A stretch of 64,000 bases of DNA from Nitrospira sp. (GCA_016873395.1 VGXG01000001.1:1-64000); one strand, 5' to 3'. Positions 53,881 to 62,258 are shown, numbered from the stretch's first letter. The notes: generated from the letters alone by a model not told the origin. Translations and numbers: made by a program.

Positions 53881-55494
53881 ATGAGCGACTTGACCATCCA
53901 GAGCAACGGGTTCCCCTGGCTGACCGCCATCGTCTTTCTCCCGCTGGCCGGCACAGTCTTGTTGTTCTTCCTCAAGGACGCGGCCGTCCGCTGGGTCGCG
54001 CTGGGGGTGGCGCTGGCCGATTTCGCCCTCTCCTTGCCCCTGTGGATCCTCTTCGACCCCTCGACGCCCCGCATGCAATTTGCCGAACAGGCGGCCTGGA
54101 TCGTCTCCCCGCCCATCAACTACAGCGTCGGCGTGGACGGCATCAGCCTGCCGCTGATTCTGTTGACGACCTTCCTCACGCCCCTCTGCGTGCTCGTGTC
54201 CTGGACCGCCATCCAGACCCGCGTCAAGGGATTCATGGCCTGCCTGCTGGTCATGGAAACCGCCATGCTGGGCGTCTTCGTGGCGCTGGACTTCGTCCTG
54301 TTCTACGTGTTCTGGGAAGCCATGCTGATCCCGATGTACCTGCTGATCGGGGTCTGGGGCGGGCCCAACCGGGTTTATGCGGCGGTGAAATTTTTCCTCT
54401 ACACCCTGACCGGCAGCGTCCTGTTCCTGGTCGCCATCCTGGTGTTATTTTTCCAGGGCGGCCAGACCTTCGACATCCTCTTGCTGAGTCGAGTGGAATA
54501 CTCCTCCACGCTCCAGTTCTGGCTCTTCCTGGCTTTCTTCGCCGCCTTCGCTGTAAAGGTGCCCATGTTCCCCTTCCACACCTGGCTCCCGGATGCCCAT
54601 GTGGAAGCGCCGACGGCGGGCAGCGTGATCCTGGCCAGCGTGCTGCTCAAGATGGGCGCCTATGGCTTTCTTCGCTTCGCACTCCCCATGCTGCCGGATG
54701 CCGCCGCCGCCTTCACGCCGATGATGGTCGCCCTCTCGCTGACCGCCATCCTGTACGGCGCCTACATGGCCCTGGCCCAGGCGGACCTCAAAAAACTGAT
54801 CGCCTACTCCAGCGTCAGCCACATGGGGTTCGTGACCCTCGGCATCTTCGCACTGAACGCCCAGGGGATCGAGGGCGCCATGATGCAAATGATCAACCAC
54901 GGCATTACCACAGGAGCCCTGTTCCTCTGCGTCGGGATCATTTACGAGCGGACGCACAGCCGCATGATCGCCGACAACGGCGGGCTGGCCAAGCCCATGC
55001 CTCGTTACGCGACGTTCCTCGTGATCTTCGCGCTCTCGTCGCTGGGGCTGCCCGGCACGAACAGCTTCGTGGGAGAGTTTTTGGTTCTGGTCGGCACCTT
55101 CCTCTGGAGCAAACCGGCGACGGCGATCGCCGCGCTCGGCATCATTCTGGCCGCCGTGTACCTGCTGTGGATGGTGCAGCGCGTGGTCTTCGAGCTGCCG
55201 ACGGGCCGGACTGCCCCCACACTGGTTGACCTCAACCTGCGCGAGTTCGTCACGTTGGCTCCGTTGGTCGTCCTCGTGTTCTGGATCGGCTTCTTCCCGA
55301 ACCCGGTGCTGACGCCCATGCACGCCAGCGTCAACCATCTGATCGAGGAGCTGGACGAAGCCGACCAAGTCATCGCTGAACACGGAACCGGACTGCCCGA
55401 CATGGCGACACGGCGAAGGGGTGACGCGGCGATTTCCCCGTGTCTCCGCGTCTCCGCGTCGCCATGCTTCGTTCACTTATCGTTGAAACCATGA
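53881..55494 (+). CDS. nuoM: NADH-quinone oxidoreductase subunit M with repeat-encoded tail
   Basis: 537 residues. Antiporter-like subunit: FYVFWEAMLIPMYLLIGVWGG, AVKVPMFPFHTWLPDAHVEAPTAGSVILASVLLKMGAYGF, ADLKKLIAYSSVSHMGFV. The normal protein would end near HLIEELDEADQVIAEHG. From residue 508 the frame runs through a hairpin array (55402-55465), adding about 30 residues (MATRRRGDAA... HLSLKP) unlike any NuoM tail. The stop overlaps the nuoN ATG (ATGA). Confidence 0.97.
   Translation: MSDLTIQSNGFPWLTAIVFLPLAGTVLLFFLKDAAVRWVALGVALADFALSLPLWILFDPSTPRMQFAEQAAWIVSPPINYSVGVDGISLPLILLTTFLTPLCVLVSWTAIQTRVKGFMACLLVMETAMLGVFVALDFVLFYVFWEAMLIPMYLLIGVWGGPNRVYAAVKFFLYTLTGSVLFLVAILVLFFQGGQTFDILLLSRVEYSSTLQFWLFLAFFAAFAVKVPMFPFHTWLPDAHVEAPTAGSVILASVLLKMGAYGFLRFALPMLPDAAAAFTPMMVALSLTAILYGAYMALAQADLKKLIAYSSVSHMGFVTLGIFALNAQGIEGAMMQMINHGITTGALFLCVGIIYERTHSRMIADNGGLAKPMPRYATFLVIFALSSLGLPGTNSFVGEFLVLVGTFLWSKPATAIAALGIILAAVYLLWMVQRVVFELPTGRTAPTLVDLNLREFVTLAPLVVLVFWIGFFPNPVLTPMHASVNHLIEELDEADQVIAEHGTGLPDMATRRRGDAAISPCLRVSASPCFVHLSLKP
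55402..55465. repeat. hairpin array, GGCGAC/GTCGCC family, inside nuoM 3' end
   Basis: ATGGCGACACGGCGA... (left, 55402-55432) pairs with ...TCTCCGCGTCGCCAT (right, 55436-55465), almost loopless. It lies within the nuoM reading frame. Confidence 0.85.
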
Positions 55495-56972
55495 CCCTTC
55501 CGCTGGCCGACATCCTGGCTATCCTGCCCGAGCTGATCGTGGTCGCGGCCGCTTGCCTCGTGCTGGGGCTGGACCCGATTACCCCCGCGCCGCGCAAGCA
55601 ATGGCTGGCTTGGCTGAGCGTCGCGTCCTTGCTCCTCTGTTTCGGCCTCACCTCCCTGCAATTGGACGAGCGGGTGATGGCGTTCAGCGACCTGGTCATC
55701 ATCGACCCCTACGCCTGCTTCTGGAAGCTCCTCCTCTACGCGGTCACCGTTCTGACGATCCTCATGTCGCTCGCGTACCTGAAGGAAGAGAAGATTCATT
55801 TGGCCGAGTACTACGGCTTTCTGCTGCTGGCCCTCTCCGGCATGATGATCATGGTCTCCGCGGCCGATCTGCTCACGATCTATTTAGGCACTGAGCTGAT
55901 GTCCTTGTCCCTGTACGTCCTGGCCGGCTTCAAACGCGCCGAGGGTCGCTCGCTCGAAGCCGCTGCCAAGTATTTCGTGCTGGGGGCCTTCTCGTCCGGC
56001 ATCCTGCTCTACGGCATCTCCCTGCTGTACGGCCTGGCCGGCAGCACCCGCCTCTCCGCCATCGCCATGTCGGTCGCCACTCGCAGGCTGGATGATCCGG
56101 CCCTCCTGCTGGCGATGATCCTCCTCGTGGTCGGGTTCGGCTTCAAGATCGCCGTGGTGCCGTTCCACATGTGGACGCCGGACGTTTACGAAGGCTCTCC
56201 CACCTCCGTCACGGCCTTCATGGCGGTCGCCTCCAAGGCGGCCAGCTTCGGCGCGTTCATGCGGGTTTTTTTGGAAGGGCTGGGCGGGCTCAAGGCCAAC
56301 TGGCACGTCCTGCTCCTGGTGGTCTGCGTCGCCACGTTGGTCCTGGGCAACGTCGTGGCCATCGTCCAGACCAACATCAAGCGGATGCTCGCCTATTCCA
56401 GCATCGCCCATGCCGGCTATGCGTTGATCGGGATGGTGGTGGCGGGACAGGCGGGGGCGGAGGGGGCGGTCCGGTCGCTGGGCCTGGCGAGCGTCATGCT
56501 GTACTTGGCGGTCTATGCCTTCATGACGCTGGGTGCCTTCACGGTGGTGGCCATGCTCCGAAAGGGCGGCCTGGAAGGAGACGAGATCGAGGACTTCACG
56601 GGGCTCTCCAAGCGGCAGCCGGTGGCGGCGTTTCTGATGCTGGTCTTCATGGTCTCCCTGGCCGGAATTCCCCCGACCGCCGGGTTCATCGGCAAGTTCT
56701 ATCTCTTCATGGCCGCCGTCCAAGCCGGGTTGGCCTGGCTGGCCGTGGTGGCCCTGCTGTTCGCCGCCGTGTCCGCTTACTATTACCTGCGGGTGGTGAT
56801 GGTCATGTACATGCGCGAGCCGCAAGCCTCGGCCCGGCTCGAGCCTCGCCTCGCCGCCTCGCCGGTCACGGCCGTCGTCCTCGCCTGCGCCGTAGCCGGC
56901 GTGATCCTCCTGGGCCTCTATCCAGGCCCTCTGGTGGCCCTCACCAACCAGGCGGTGCTGGCCCTGAAGTAG
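55491..56972 (+). CDS. nuoN: NADH-quinone oxidoreductase subunit N
   Basis: 493 residues from ATG 55491, which begins with the family's MTLPLADILAILPELIV. Antiporter-like: YLGTELMSLSLYVLAGFKR, GFKIAVVPFHMWTPDVYEGSPTSVTAFMAVASKAASF, TNIKRMLAYSSIAHAGYALIG. Last gene of the operon. In-frame starts upstream lie in the repeat that forms the nuoM tail. Confidence 0.98.
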   Translation: MTLPLADILAILPELIVVAAACLVLGLDPITPAPRKQWLAWLSVASLLLCFGLTSLQLDERVMAFSDLVIIDPYACFWKLLLYAVTVLTILMSLAYLKEEKIHLAEYYGFLLLALSGMMIMVSAADLLTIYLGTELMSLSLYVLAGFKRAEGRSLEAAAKYFVLGAFSSGILLYGISLLYGLAGSTRLSAIAMSVATRRLDDPALLLAMILLVVGFGFKIAVVPFHMWTPDVYEGSPTSVTAFMAVASKAASFGAFMRVFLEGLGGLKANWHVLLLVVCVATLVLGNVVAIVQTNIKRMLAYSSIAHAGYALIGMVVAGQAGAEGAVRSLGLASVMLYLAVYAFMTLGAFTVVAMLRKGGLEGDEIEDFTGLSKRQPVAAFLMLVFMVSLAGIPPTAGFIGKFYLFMAAVQAGLAWLAVVALLFAAVSAYYYLRVVMVMYMREPQASARLEPRLAASPVTAVVLACAVAGVILLGLYPGPLVALTNQAVLALK

Positions 56973-56982
56973 CCGCAGAGTG

Positions 56983-57088
56983 GCTGGTCAATGGTCACTG
57001 GCCAATAGTCAATCGTGGAAGAGTCTCATGCGACTGCCGTTCTTGGCCTCACCATCGACCCATGACTATTGACCGTTGACTATTGCCT
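56983..57088. repeat. intergenic hairpin array, TGGTCA/TGACCA family (nuoN-yihY)
   Basis: Left arm 56983-57014, right arm 57049-57087, loop about 34 bases. Ends at the start codon of the next gene. Confidence 0.85.
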
Positions 57089-57904
57089 ATGGTGTTTCTC
57101 CGATTGCTGCGCGGGGCTGCCTCCGACTTCCGGCGTCACGGGTGCACAAGCCTGGCCGCCTCGCTGGCTTTCTTCGCCCTGCTGTCCTTCTTTCCGATGA
57201 TCTACCTGCTGCTGTACTTCATCGGCTTTGTCGTAAGCCAGGATCGGATCGGACACGAGTTCCTCGTGAATTTCCTTCAGGGATTTCTGCCCACGCTGGG
57301 CGCCGACATGACGGAGGAAGTCAAGCGGCTGGCCGGCGAACAGATCGTTCGCTGGGTGGTCTTCCTGGCCTTCGTCTGGTTCGGAATGCTGGTCTTCTAC
57401 GAGGTGGAGTACGCCGTGAACGTCGTCTTCGAGTCGCCGCGCAAGCGGCATCCGTTGATTTCCACGATGATGTCGGTCGCATTGCTGGGCCTGGTGGAAG
57501 TTCTCATGATCCTGTCCTACCTGGTGACACAAATCCTGGGCCTGCTCGTGTCCTACGCGCCTCGGATCGCGGGCATCGACCTGGTGGCGATCGCCGCCCA
57601 CAAGTTTCTCTTGGCATACGTGCTACCCTTTGCCCTGGTCCTGGCCGCCGTCACCTGCCTCTACCGGTACCTGCCGGCAGAACGGCCCGCGTGGCGCGAG
57701 GCCGCGGTCGGAGGGTTGGTTCTGGCGCTCCTCTGGGAGTCCGCCAAGCATCTCTTCAGCACCTACGTGCAGCATTTGACGGTCTACAGCCGGATGTATG
57801 GTTCGCTGCTGGTGGTGGTGCTCTTCCTGCTGTGGGTCTACTATTCGGCGGCGCTGTTGCTCTTCGCGGCCGGGATCGTGCATCGGCTGCACGCGAAGCG
57901 CTGA
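57089..57904 (+). CDS. YihY/BrkB-family inner membrane protein
   Basis: 271 residues from ATG 57089 (TTG 57083 also in frame). Six membrane helices and the family features: N-terminal SLAASLAFFALLSFFPMIYLLLYF, YRYLPAERPAWREAAVGGLVLALLWESAKHLFSTYV and YGSLLVVVLFLLWVYYSAALLLFAAGI. The family is widespread and its transport or structural role is unresolved (it was once mislabelled RNase BN). Same strand as nuo; likely its own or read-through transcript. Confidence 0.9.
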   Translation: MVFLRLLRGAASDFRRHGCTSLAASLAFFALLSFFPMIYLLLYFIGFVVSQDRIGHEFLVNFLQGFLPTLGADMTEEVKRLAGEQIVRWVVFLAFVWFGMLVFYEVEYAVNVVFESPRKRHPLISTMMSVALLGLVEVLMILSYLVTQILGLLVSYAPRIAGIDLVAIAAHKFLLAYVLPFALVLAAVTCLYRYLPAERPAWREAAVGGLVLALLWESAKHLFSTYVQHLTVYSRMYGSLLVVVLFLLWVYYSAALLLFAAGIVHRLHAKR

Positions 57905-57910
57905 GAGGGG

Positions 57911-58029
57911 TCATGAGTCATCGGTCAATGGTCACTGGTCATTCGCGAGAAAGAAGCGAGCCCATTCCCATTGACTGTTGACCATGACTTCTTCCTACTG
58001 TTGACCGATGACCATTGACTATTGACCGA
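57911..58029. repeat. intergenic hairpin array, TGGTCA/TGACCA family
   Basis: Left arm 57911-57943; right side has two tracts (57967-57987 and 57997-58028). The convergent gene pair on either side makes a mRNA 3'-end role possible. Confidence 0.82.
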
Positions 58030-58034
58030 CTTCG

Positions 58035-59174
58035 TCAGCGGCGGACGCCGCGCAATTGCAGAAACCGACCGATGCCGGAGCGGGTCACAAGCCCCACCAG
58101 CAGACCGTCCTGCACGACCGCGAGGCGGCCCCGCCCTTCCCGCAGCATCTGCTCCAGCACTGTGACGGCGGAGGTGGAGGGGGCGACCTCCGTGTCGTCG
58201 TTGCGCGGTTCCATCACGTCCCGGACGGAGCGCCAGGGCCACTGGGACTGCGGCACGGCCTGCACATCGTGGATCGTCACCATGCCCAAGAAACGCCCTG
58301 CTTCCCCTACGGGAAATCCCTCGAACCCGTGCGGAAGAAAGTACCGGGCGACCGCCTCTTCCACCGTCAGGTCCGGAGGGATTGTCACCACGTTGCGGAC
58401 CATGAGGTCTTCCACCGACACCTTGGCGAGGGAAGCCAGGAGCGCCGCCTGCCGGCGACTGCCCCTGGCCGCGGCGAACAGGAAGGCCCCGATCAAGACG
58501 ATCCAGCCTCCGTTCGCAGTCAGCGGACCGGGAATAGCGCCTGTGGCGGCCCCCGCCAGCAAGATCGTGCCGACCACTCCCAGCACGATGCCGAATCCTT
58601 GGCCGGCCAAGGCCGCCTGCCTCGTGGCCCGGTGGAAATCTCCCGACCAGGCCCAGAGCCCGGCTCTCAGCACCCGCCCGCCATCGAGAGGAAAACCGGG
58701 AATGAGGTTGAACAGTCCAAGCTGGATGTTGACGGAGCCGAGCAGGATCCCCAGGGCCACGAGGCCCTGTCCCATCCGTGCCGTCGTGGCGAGCCCCAGC
58801 AGCAGCCCTCCGAGGAGGAAGCTCACGATCGGCCCGGCGATGGCGATCAGGAACTCCGCCCGGGGACCAGGCGGCTCCCGGTGCATCTGGGCCACCCCGC
58901 CGAAGACGAACAGAGTGATCTGACCGATGGGAATCCGGTACCGCCGGGCCACCAGCGAATGCCCGATCTCATGCAGCAGCACGGAGCCGAACAGCAGCAA
59001 GGCCGCCACCGCAGCCATGAGCCAGTAGCGTGGAGCGGGCAGGCCCGGCAGCATGTCCGGGAGGTAGCCGGTAGCCAGGCTCCAGGTGACAAACCCGAAC
59101 ACCACGAACCAGGACACGTGGACCGTGATCGGAATTCCAACAATACGTCCGATTTGCCAATGCGGACCGCCCAT
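58035..59174 (-). CDS. site-2-protease family metalloprotease with two CBS domains
   Basis: 379 residues from ATG 59174 (GGAGGAAAC site). Membrane zinc protease: LLHEIGHSLVARRY holds the HExxH zinc motif, and the third ligand is in NLIPGFPLDGGRVLRAG. A tandem CBS pair (about 245-375: VEDLMVRNVVTIPPDLTVEEAV, VRDVMEPRNDDTEVAPSTSAVTVLEQM) probably senses adenine nucleotides. Belongs to the SpoIVFB/S2P group; cleaves within membrane segments, target unknown. Confidence 0.93.
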   Translation of the reverse strand: MGGPHWQIGRIVGIPITVHVSWFVVFGFVTWSLATGYLPDMLPGLPAPRYWLMAAVAALLLFGSVLLHEIGHSLVARRYRIPIGQITLFVFGGVAQMHREPPGPRAEFLIAIAGPIVSFLLGGLLLGLATTARMGQGLVALGILLGSVNIQLGLFNLIPGFPLDGGRVLRAGLWAWSGDFHRATRQAALAGQGFGIVLGVVGTILLAGAATGAIPGPLTANGGWIVLIGAFLFAAARGSRRQAALLASLAKVSVEDLMVRNVVTIPPDLTVEEAVARYFLPHGFEGFPVGEAGRFLGMVTIHDVQAVPQSQWPWRSVRDVMEPRNDDTEVAPSTSAVTVLEQMLREGRGRLAVVQDGLLVGLVTRSGIGRFLQLRGVRR

Positions 59175-59193
59175 GTTTCCTCCGACCAACAAA

Positions 59194-59288
59194 AGGTCAT
59201 CGGTCACTGGTCAATGGTCATCGGTGGGGAACAAGGTTCCTCAGGCTCTTGGGTGCCAGTGACCGATGACTGTTGCCCGTTGACCGAC
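59194..59288. repeat. intergenic hairpin array, TGGTCA/TGACCA family
   Basis: Left arm 59194-59225, right arm 59254-59287; the loop contains its own GGAACAAGGTTCC palindrome. Lies in the leader of the protease gene. Confidence 0.85.
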
Positions 59289-59399
59289 TTTCTATCCTTA
59301 CCAGTCTCGGTTGATAGACGTCAATCAAGAGTGTCAGCCCGTCCGCCAGCACCTCTTTCCTCGCTTCCTACTCCCTCCACAATCCTTCCTCCAAATCCG

Positions 59400-59428
59400 C
59401 TGACCCGACGCGATAATTCCGGTATAAT
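59400..59428 (+). promoter_or_regulatory. sigma70-type promoter
   Basis: -35 CTGACC (59400-59405), 17-base spacer, perfect -10 TATAAT (59423-59428), giving a leader of about 50 bases for the lipoprotein gene at 59485. Confidence 0.7.
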
Positions 59429-59484
59429 CCCTTTGCAATGTCCGGAAGCAGCACGCCGTGTGGCGGAAGGAGAGACCGGGAACG

Positions 59485-59961
59485 ATGATGCCAATCCTCA
59501 AAGGCCCACTCATGCTGGCGGTTTTGTTGGCCGCTACCGCCTGTGCCGGCTTGCCTTCCACGAGCCGCACCGGCGCCGTCCATGACGTATTCATCAAGGA
59601 GGAAGAGATCACCCCCCACGAACTCATTGTCGACGCCGGCGACGAGATCCGCTGGATCAACCAGCGAACGACTCCCGTGTGGATCTATTTTTTCCAAGAC
59701 TCCCTGGACGAAGTCGTCTGCCAACGGGGGTTTTCCTACTTCTGGGGAGTGGAAGAGTTTGCAAAGATCGATCCCAAGCAGTCCGTCAGCGTGTGTTTTG
59801 CCCACGTGGACGCCGTCAGTTACAGGGTCCAGCGCGAAGCGACCGTGATCCGGGGCTCGACCGCCGGCGAGGGCGGTTCGGAATCGATTCCGGTCTCTCT
59901 CCATGGCGCGATCCTGATCGAAGAGCCGTCGGATCACCAGCCGAAAGTCCGCATCCCTTGA
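59485..59961 (+). CDS. lipoprotein with cupredoxin-like domain
   Basis: 158 residues from ATG 59485. Lipobox ATAC, then a cupredoxin-like sandwich: EITPHELIVDAGDEIRWINQRTTPVWIYF, a Cys in EVVCQRGF, and SVSVCFAHVDAVSYRV. Positions His, Cys and His are present but spacing differs from type 1 copper sites, so metal binding is uncertain. First gene of a run with the deacetylase (4-base gap) and GNAT (6-base gap). Confidence 0.75.
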   Translation: MMPILKGPLMLAVLLAATACAGLPSTSRTGAVHDVFIKEEEITPHELIVDAGDEIRWINQRTTPVWIYFFQDSLDEVVCQRGFSYFWGVEEFAKIDPKQSVSVCFAHVDAVSYRVQREATVIRGSTAGEGGSESIPVSLHGAILIEEPSDHQPKVRIP

Positions 59962-59965
59962 TCCC

Positions 59966-60688
59966 ATGCCGGCCAGAACCATAAAGGGATTCATTTCCGC
60001 CGCCTTCGCGCTGCTGGCGTGGGCCGGAGTCGCCTCATTCGAAGAAGGAACGGCGCAGGTCATCCGGTCCGGCCCTCCTACTTGCAAGGCCATTGCCCTG
60101 ACGTTCGACATGTGCCCTGTCCGCGCGGGAACCGGCTATGACGCACCGTTGATCGAGGCGCTCAGGGCCCGTCGCATTCCGGCCACGTTTTTCCTGTCCG
60201 GCCGATGGATGGAAAAACACGAGGCCGAGGTCCGAGCCTTGTTGGCCGTGCCCTACTTCGAGATCGGCACCCACGGGCATACCCATGCCCACCTGCCCCT
60301 CCTGGATGACGACCGCCAGCGGGCGGAGATCCAGGGGGCAATCGCGTTGATGGAGACCCGCTACGATCAACGCCCGTCGCTGTTCCGGCCCCCCTACGGC
60401 GAGTACAACGACGCAACCGTGGCGATTGCGCGGGCGTTAGGTCTCCGGTTCATCCTGTGGAACGTGGTCTCGGGCGACCCGGACCCGGCTCTCTCTTTGA
60501 GCCGGATGGTCGAACGGATCACCGCCACCGTCCGCAACGGCAGCGTGATCGTCTTCCACGCCAACGGCAGGGGCCGCCACACCAAGGAGGCGGTAGAGGC
60601 CATTTACCAGGACCTGGTGCTGGGTCGAGGATTGCAGCCGGTCACGGTCTCCACGCTCTTGGACCAGTGCCGGACTGCATCAAGGTAG
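59966..60688 (+). CDS. polysaccharide deacetylase (NodB homology)
   Basis: 240 residues. Signal peptide, then NodB motifs: motif 1 ALTFDMCP (catalytic Asp present, second Asp replaced by Met), motif 2 THGHTHAHL (zinc His pair), motif 3 RPPYGEYN, and IVFHANG near the end. Such enzymes N-deacetylate peptidoglycan, chitin or exopolysaccharide. Loss of the metal-binding second Asp may lower or change activity, though related secreted members carry FDMC as well. Confidence 0.88.
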   Translation: MPARTIKGFISAAFALLAWAGVASFEEGTAQVIRSGPPTCKAIALTFDMCPVRAGTGYDAPLIEALRARRIPATFFLSGRWMEKHEAEVRALLAVPYFEIGTHGHTHAHLPLLDDDRQRAEIQGAIALMETRYDQRPSLFRPPYGEYNDATVAIARALGLRFILWNVVSGDPDPALSLSRMVERITATVRNGSVIVFHANGRGRHTKEAVEAIYQDLVLGRGLQPVTVSTLLDQCRTASR

Positions 60689-60694
60689 CCGCCC

Positions 60695-61174
60695 GTGGCA
60701 GCTTCCACCCCATCCATTCGGCCCTATCGCACCGAAGACCGCGAGGCGGTCATTGCCATCTTGGCCGGCTCCGACCCATGGAAGAGACTCGGCTACGGAG
60801 CCGCCGAATGGCAGCGCTTATTCGATCCACTGCTGCGGGATCGAGAGGGGTTCACCATCGAAGTCGATGGCATCGTGGTCGGTCTGGCGCTCCTCCGCCC
60901 CCGCTTTCTGCTGGGCGAGTACGTGGAGCTGCTGGCCATCGCCCCCGACGCGCAGGGTAAGGGACTCGGCCAGCTGCTCCTGGCTCATCTGGAGAAGCTG
61001 GTCTTCGCGCGAGCCAACAACCTCTTCGTGTGCGTGTCCGACTTCAACAGCGTGGCCCGACGGTTTTACCGGCGGCACGGCTACCAGGAGATCGGCCCCA
61101 TCCCCAACCTCCTGATCGCGGGAAGCGCTGAAATTCTGATGCGGAAGACCGCCGGCCCCGTGAGGAAAAGCTAA
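60695..61174 (+). CDS. GNAT-family N-acetyltransferase
   Basis: 159 residues from GTG 60695. Acetyl-CoA motif VELLAIAPDAQGKGLGQLLLAHLE (R/Q-x-x-G-x-G/A), preceded by FTIEVDGIVVGLALLRP and followed by FVCVSDFNSVARRFYRRHGYQEIG. Similar to RimI-like or aminoglycoside-type acetyltransferases; substrate unknown. Confidence 0.88.
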   Translation: MAASTPSIRPYRTEDREAVIAILAGSDPWKRLGYGAAEWQRLFDPLLRDREGFTIEVDGIVVGLALLRPRFLLGEYVELLAIAPDAQGKGLGQLLLAHLEKLVFARANNLFVCVSDFNSVARRFYRRHGYQEIGPIPNLLIAGSAEILMRKTAGPVRKS

Positions 61175-61260
61175 GAGCATATGGCTGATGGCATATAGCC
61201 TATGGCCGGAGACAGAAATGATTCTGCTGCCTGGCCATAAGCCATACGCCATAAGCTCTG
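61173..61260. repeat. intergenic hairpin array, ATGGC/GCCAT family
   Basis: Left arm 61176-61206, right arm 61231-61259, loop 24 bases. It starts at the GNAT stop codon. Confidence 0.85.
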
Positions 61261-61276
61261 TTCTGGAGAAAACACC

Positions 61277-61675
61277 ATGCGCGTCAAAAAACTGCTGCAC
61301 ACCAGAATGAGGGTCAGCGATATGGACCAGACGATCTCGTTTTACCGCGACGTGCTCGGGCTCCAGGTCGTGGAACGGAAAACCTCTCCGCGGGGGTCCC
61401 ACCTGGCCTTCCTGTCCGTGCCCAACAGCGACGAGCTGATCGAGCTCTGTAGTTTTCCCCCCAGCGGACCGGTGAAGGTCCAGGAAGACCTGGTCCACTT
61501 GGCCTTCGAAGTGGGTAACCTGGAGGAGACGATCGCAGCGCTGACCGCCAAGGGCGTGACGGTCACCGACGGCCCGACGGCCACCTCATCCGGCAGCCGA
61601 TTTATCTTCATTGATGCTCCGGATGGCTACGAGGTCGAGCTGATCGAGCGGCCCCCGGGCACAGCTATCATATAA
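61277..61675 (+). CDS. VOC-superfamily (glyoxalase I-like) protein
   Basis: 132 residues, two beta-alpha-beta-beta-beta modules: KLLHTRMRVSDMDQTISFYRDVLGLQVVERK and VHLAFEVGNLEETIAALTAKGVTVTDGP...RFIFIDAPDGYEVELIERP. Metal ligands His8, Glu (LIELCS), His and Glu (YEVELIE) fit lactoylglutathione lyase, which converts the methylglyoxal hemithioacetal. Whether glutathione is the thiol in this organism is unknown. Confidence 0.88.
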   Translation: MRVKKLLHTRMRVSDMDQTISFYRDVLGLQVVERKTSPRGSHLAFLSVPNSDELIELCSFPPSGPVKVQEDLVHLAFEVGNLEETIAALTAKGVTVTDGPTATSSGSRFIFIDAPDGYEVELIERPPGTAII

Positions 61676-61680
61676 AAAGA

Positions 61681-61710
61681 GTTAGTGGTCAACGGTCATT
61701 GGTCAATGGT
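61681..61710. repeat. left arm of TGGTCA family, upstream of the four-helix-bundle gene
   Basis: Four GGTCAA/GGTCAT-type units. Its complement lies on the far side of the gene at 62225-62258, so the gene sits within a large stem-loop. Confidence 0.75.
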
Positions 61711-61718
61711 GGCGGAGA

Positions 61719-62105
61719 ATGGGACTAATTAAATCGTTCGAGGATTTAGAGGTTTGGCAGGTTGGAAGAACTCTGAGAAAAAGGCTGTACGCTCTAGCCT
61801 CTCATCTTCCGGAACACGAGCGATACAATCTTGCAGGCCAGATTCGTTCAGCGGCGATATCCCTAACAGCCAATCTCGCAGAAGGGTATGGAAGATTTCA
61901 CTTCAAGGAGAACGCGCAATTCTGCCGCATTGCGCGCGGTTCGGCTTGCGAATTATTGGACCATTTGATTACTTGCAGGGATGAAGGCTATGTTGAAAAG
62001 GAGGAATACCAAGAACTCCGCCGTGAGTTGTTTACGTTTCTTAGGCTCATCAATGGATACATTCGGAGCATCGGTAAGGCGGGTGGTAGTGAAAAGAGTC
62101 AGTAG
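61719..62105 (+). CDS. four-helix-bundle protein, S23/IVS-ORF (Avd-like) family
   Basis: 128 residues: SFEDLEVWQVGRTLRKRLYALASHLPEHERYNLAGQIRSAAISLTANLAEGYGR...ARGSACELLDHLITC, the standard signature. Relatives are encoded in intervening sequences of 23S rRNA in spirochaetes, and the Avd protein of diversity-generating retroelements has the same fold and binds RNA and reverse transcriptase. The gene is richer in A+T than its neighbours and is flanked on both sides by arms of the TGGTCA repeat. GGCGGAGA precedes the ATG. Confidence 0.92.
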   Translation: MGLIKSFEDLEVWQVGRTLRKRLYALASHLPEHERYNLAGQIRSAAISLTANLAEGYGRFHFKENAQFCRIARGSACELLDHLITCRDEGYVEKEEYQELRRELFTFLRLINGYIRSIGKAGGSEKSQ

Positions 62106-62258
62106 TCAATGGTCAACAGTCATTGGTAGTGTGAAGGCTCGCATTACCATTGACCAATGACCGTTGACGGTTGACCGGTATTCTCAACCGTTTACCCATT
62201 GACTATCGACGATTGACCGGCCTCTTACCGTTGACCATTGACCAATGACCAGTGACCG
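62101..62258. repeat. compound hairpin array, TGGTCA/TGACCA family, up to the uvrC start
   Basis: A complete hairpin (62101-62128 with 62154-62178) is followed by two more right-arm tracts (62189-62220 and 62225-62258). The last can pair with 61681-61710, beyond the four-helix-bundle gene. The uvrC start codon lies in the last tract. Confidence 0.82.
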
